Shown piece by piece: positions 5,812 through 6,098 of a stretch of DNA of 6,098 bases. The translations under genes and the position numbers were made by a program. The DNA is taken from contig JAJFMR010000211.1 in assembly GCA_020696915.1 (NCBI GenBank), forward strand, positions 1 to 6,098. The letters run 5' to 3'. Numbering within the stretch: the first letter of the stretch is position 1; every line of letters begins with the position of its first letter. Below the pieces are notes generated by a model. That model did no database searches. It saw nothing but the letters and a program-made list of their open reading frames with translations, and had not been told where the DNA came from. Source of the stretch: Rhizobiaceae bacterium (GTDB lineage: Bacteria; Pseudomonadota; Alphaproteobacteria; Rhizobiales; Rhizobiaceae).

Positions 5812-6098
5812 ATGACGCGACCCAAAACCCTGTCCGACGAAGACGTGCTCGCCGCCGCGCACCGGCTCATCCAGGAACACGGTCCGGAACGGCTGACTTT
5901 CGAAAGCCTCGGCCGCGCCTGCGGGCTGTCGCCAGCTACGCTGGTGCAGCGCTTCGGTACCAAGCAGGGGATGAAACGAAGAGCCTTGCTGCATGCCTGG
6001 GACCGGCTGGACGAACGCACCGTCGAACTCGCGGCAAGGGCGCCGAAGACTCCGGCAGGTGCGATCGAACTGCTGGTCTCACTCTCGGAAGGATATGG
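5812..6098 (+). CDS. TetR-family transcriptional regulator, 3'-truncated by the window
   Basis: The frame opens at the ATG at 5812 and stays open to the window end, giving 95 complete codons of the N-terminal DNA-binding domain; the ligand-binding domain lies beyond. After a first helix (SDEDVLAAAHRLIQEHG) comes the helix-turn-helix at about residues 29-48 (LTFESLGRACGLSPATLVQRF) and then GTKQGM. This follows the TetR pattern of a Thr-started helix, AxxxGLS, and an aromatic-F-x-x-K ending. In most members the recognition helix carries a Tyr in xLYxHF, whereas here it reads LVQRF. No strong Shine-Dalgarno is present before the ATG (only GAG at 5804-5806). The gene is divergent from the SDR gene across 114 bp, the classic layout for local repression and autoregulation. 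The ligand is unknown, possibly an SDR substrate. Confidence 0.9.
   Translation, partial: MTRPKTLSDEDVLAAAHRLIQEHGPERLTFESLGRACGLSPATLVQRFGTKQGMKRRALLHAWDRLDERTVELAARAPKTPAGAIELLVSLSEGY

Overview
This GC-rich window (only the ~50 bp around 5760-5811 is AT-rich) has tightly packed genes with strong G/C preference at third codon positions. The gene content and protein style (subtilase, trypsin-like protease, Tat-exported amidohydrolase, a divergent TetR/SDR pair) suggest an alphaproteobacterium, probably of the Hyphomicrobiales (Mesorhizobium-like). This is an impression from reading, not a database match.

Left part, plus strand (1-4709): three co-directional genes, probably one operon. The first is the 3' part of a gene for a divergent subtilisin-like (S8) serine protease, cut by the window start. 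Its stop overlaps the ATG of a second protease gene (ATGA at 1906-1909). That gene encodes an exported chymotrypsin-fold (S1, V8/trypsin-like) protease with a signal peptide, an intact His-Asp-Ser triad and six cysteines in the catalytic domain. After 35 bp containing a good ribosome binding site comes a long amidohydrolase with a twin-arginine-like leader and a full set of metal ligands. At least two of the three products, and probably all three, work outside the cytoplasm. The overlap suggests that the two proteases are made together.

Middle (4710-4791): an 82-bp convergent intergenic spacer with one short GC hairpin and no clear T-tract.

Right part (4792-6098): a minus-strand short-chain dehydrogenase/reductase of the DHRS1-like type faces a plus-strand TetR-family regulator gene that runs off the window end. 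The 114 bp between their starts hold a sharply AT-rich block with two directly adjacent 14-bp repeats (one mismatch) and an ATAAC-N6-GTTAT inverted repeat. This is the expected position for a TetR operator controlling the SDR gene and its own gene.

The most noteworthy items are the translationally coupled two-protease module with its exported amidohydrolase partner, and the tandem 14-bp repeat in the TetR/SDR promoter. No RNA genes, insertion sequences, CRISPR arrays or other mobile elements were seen.
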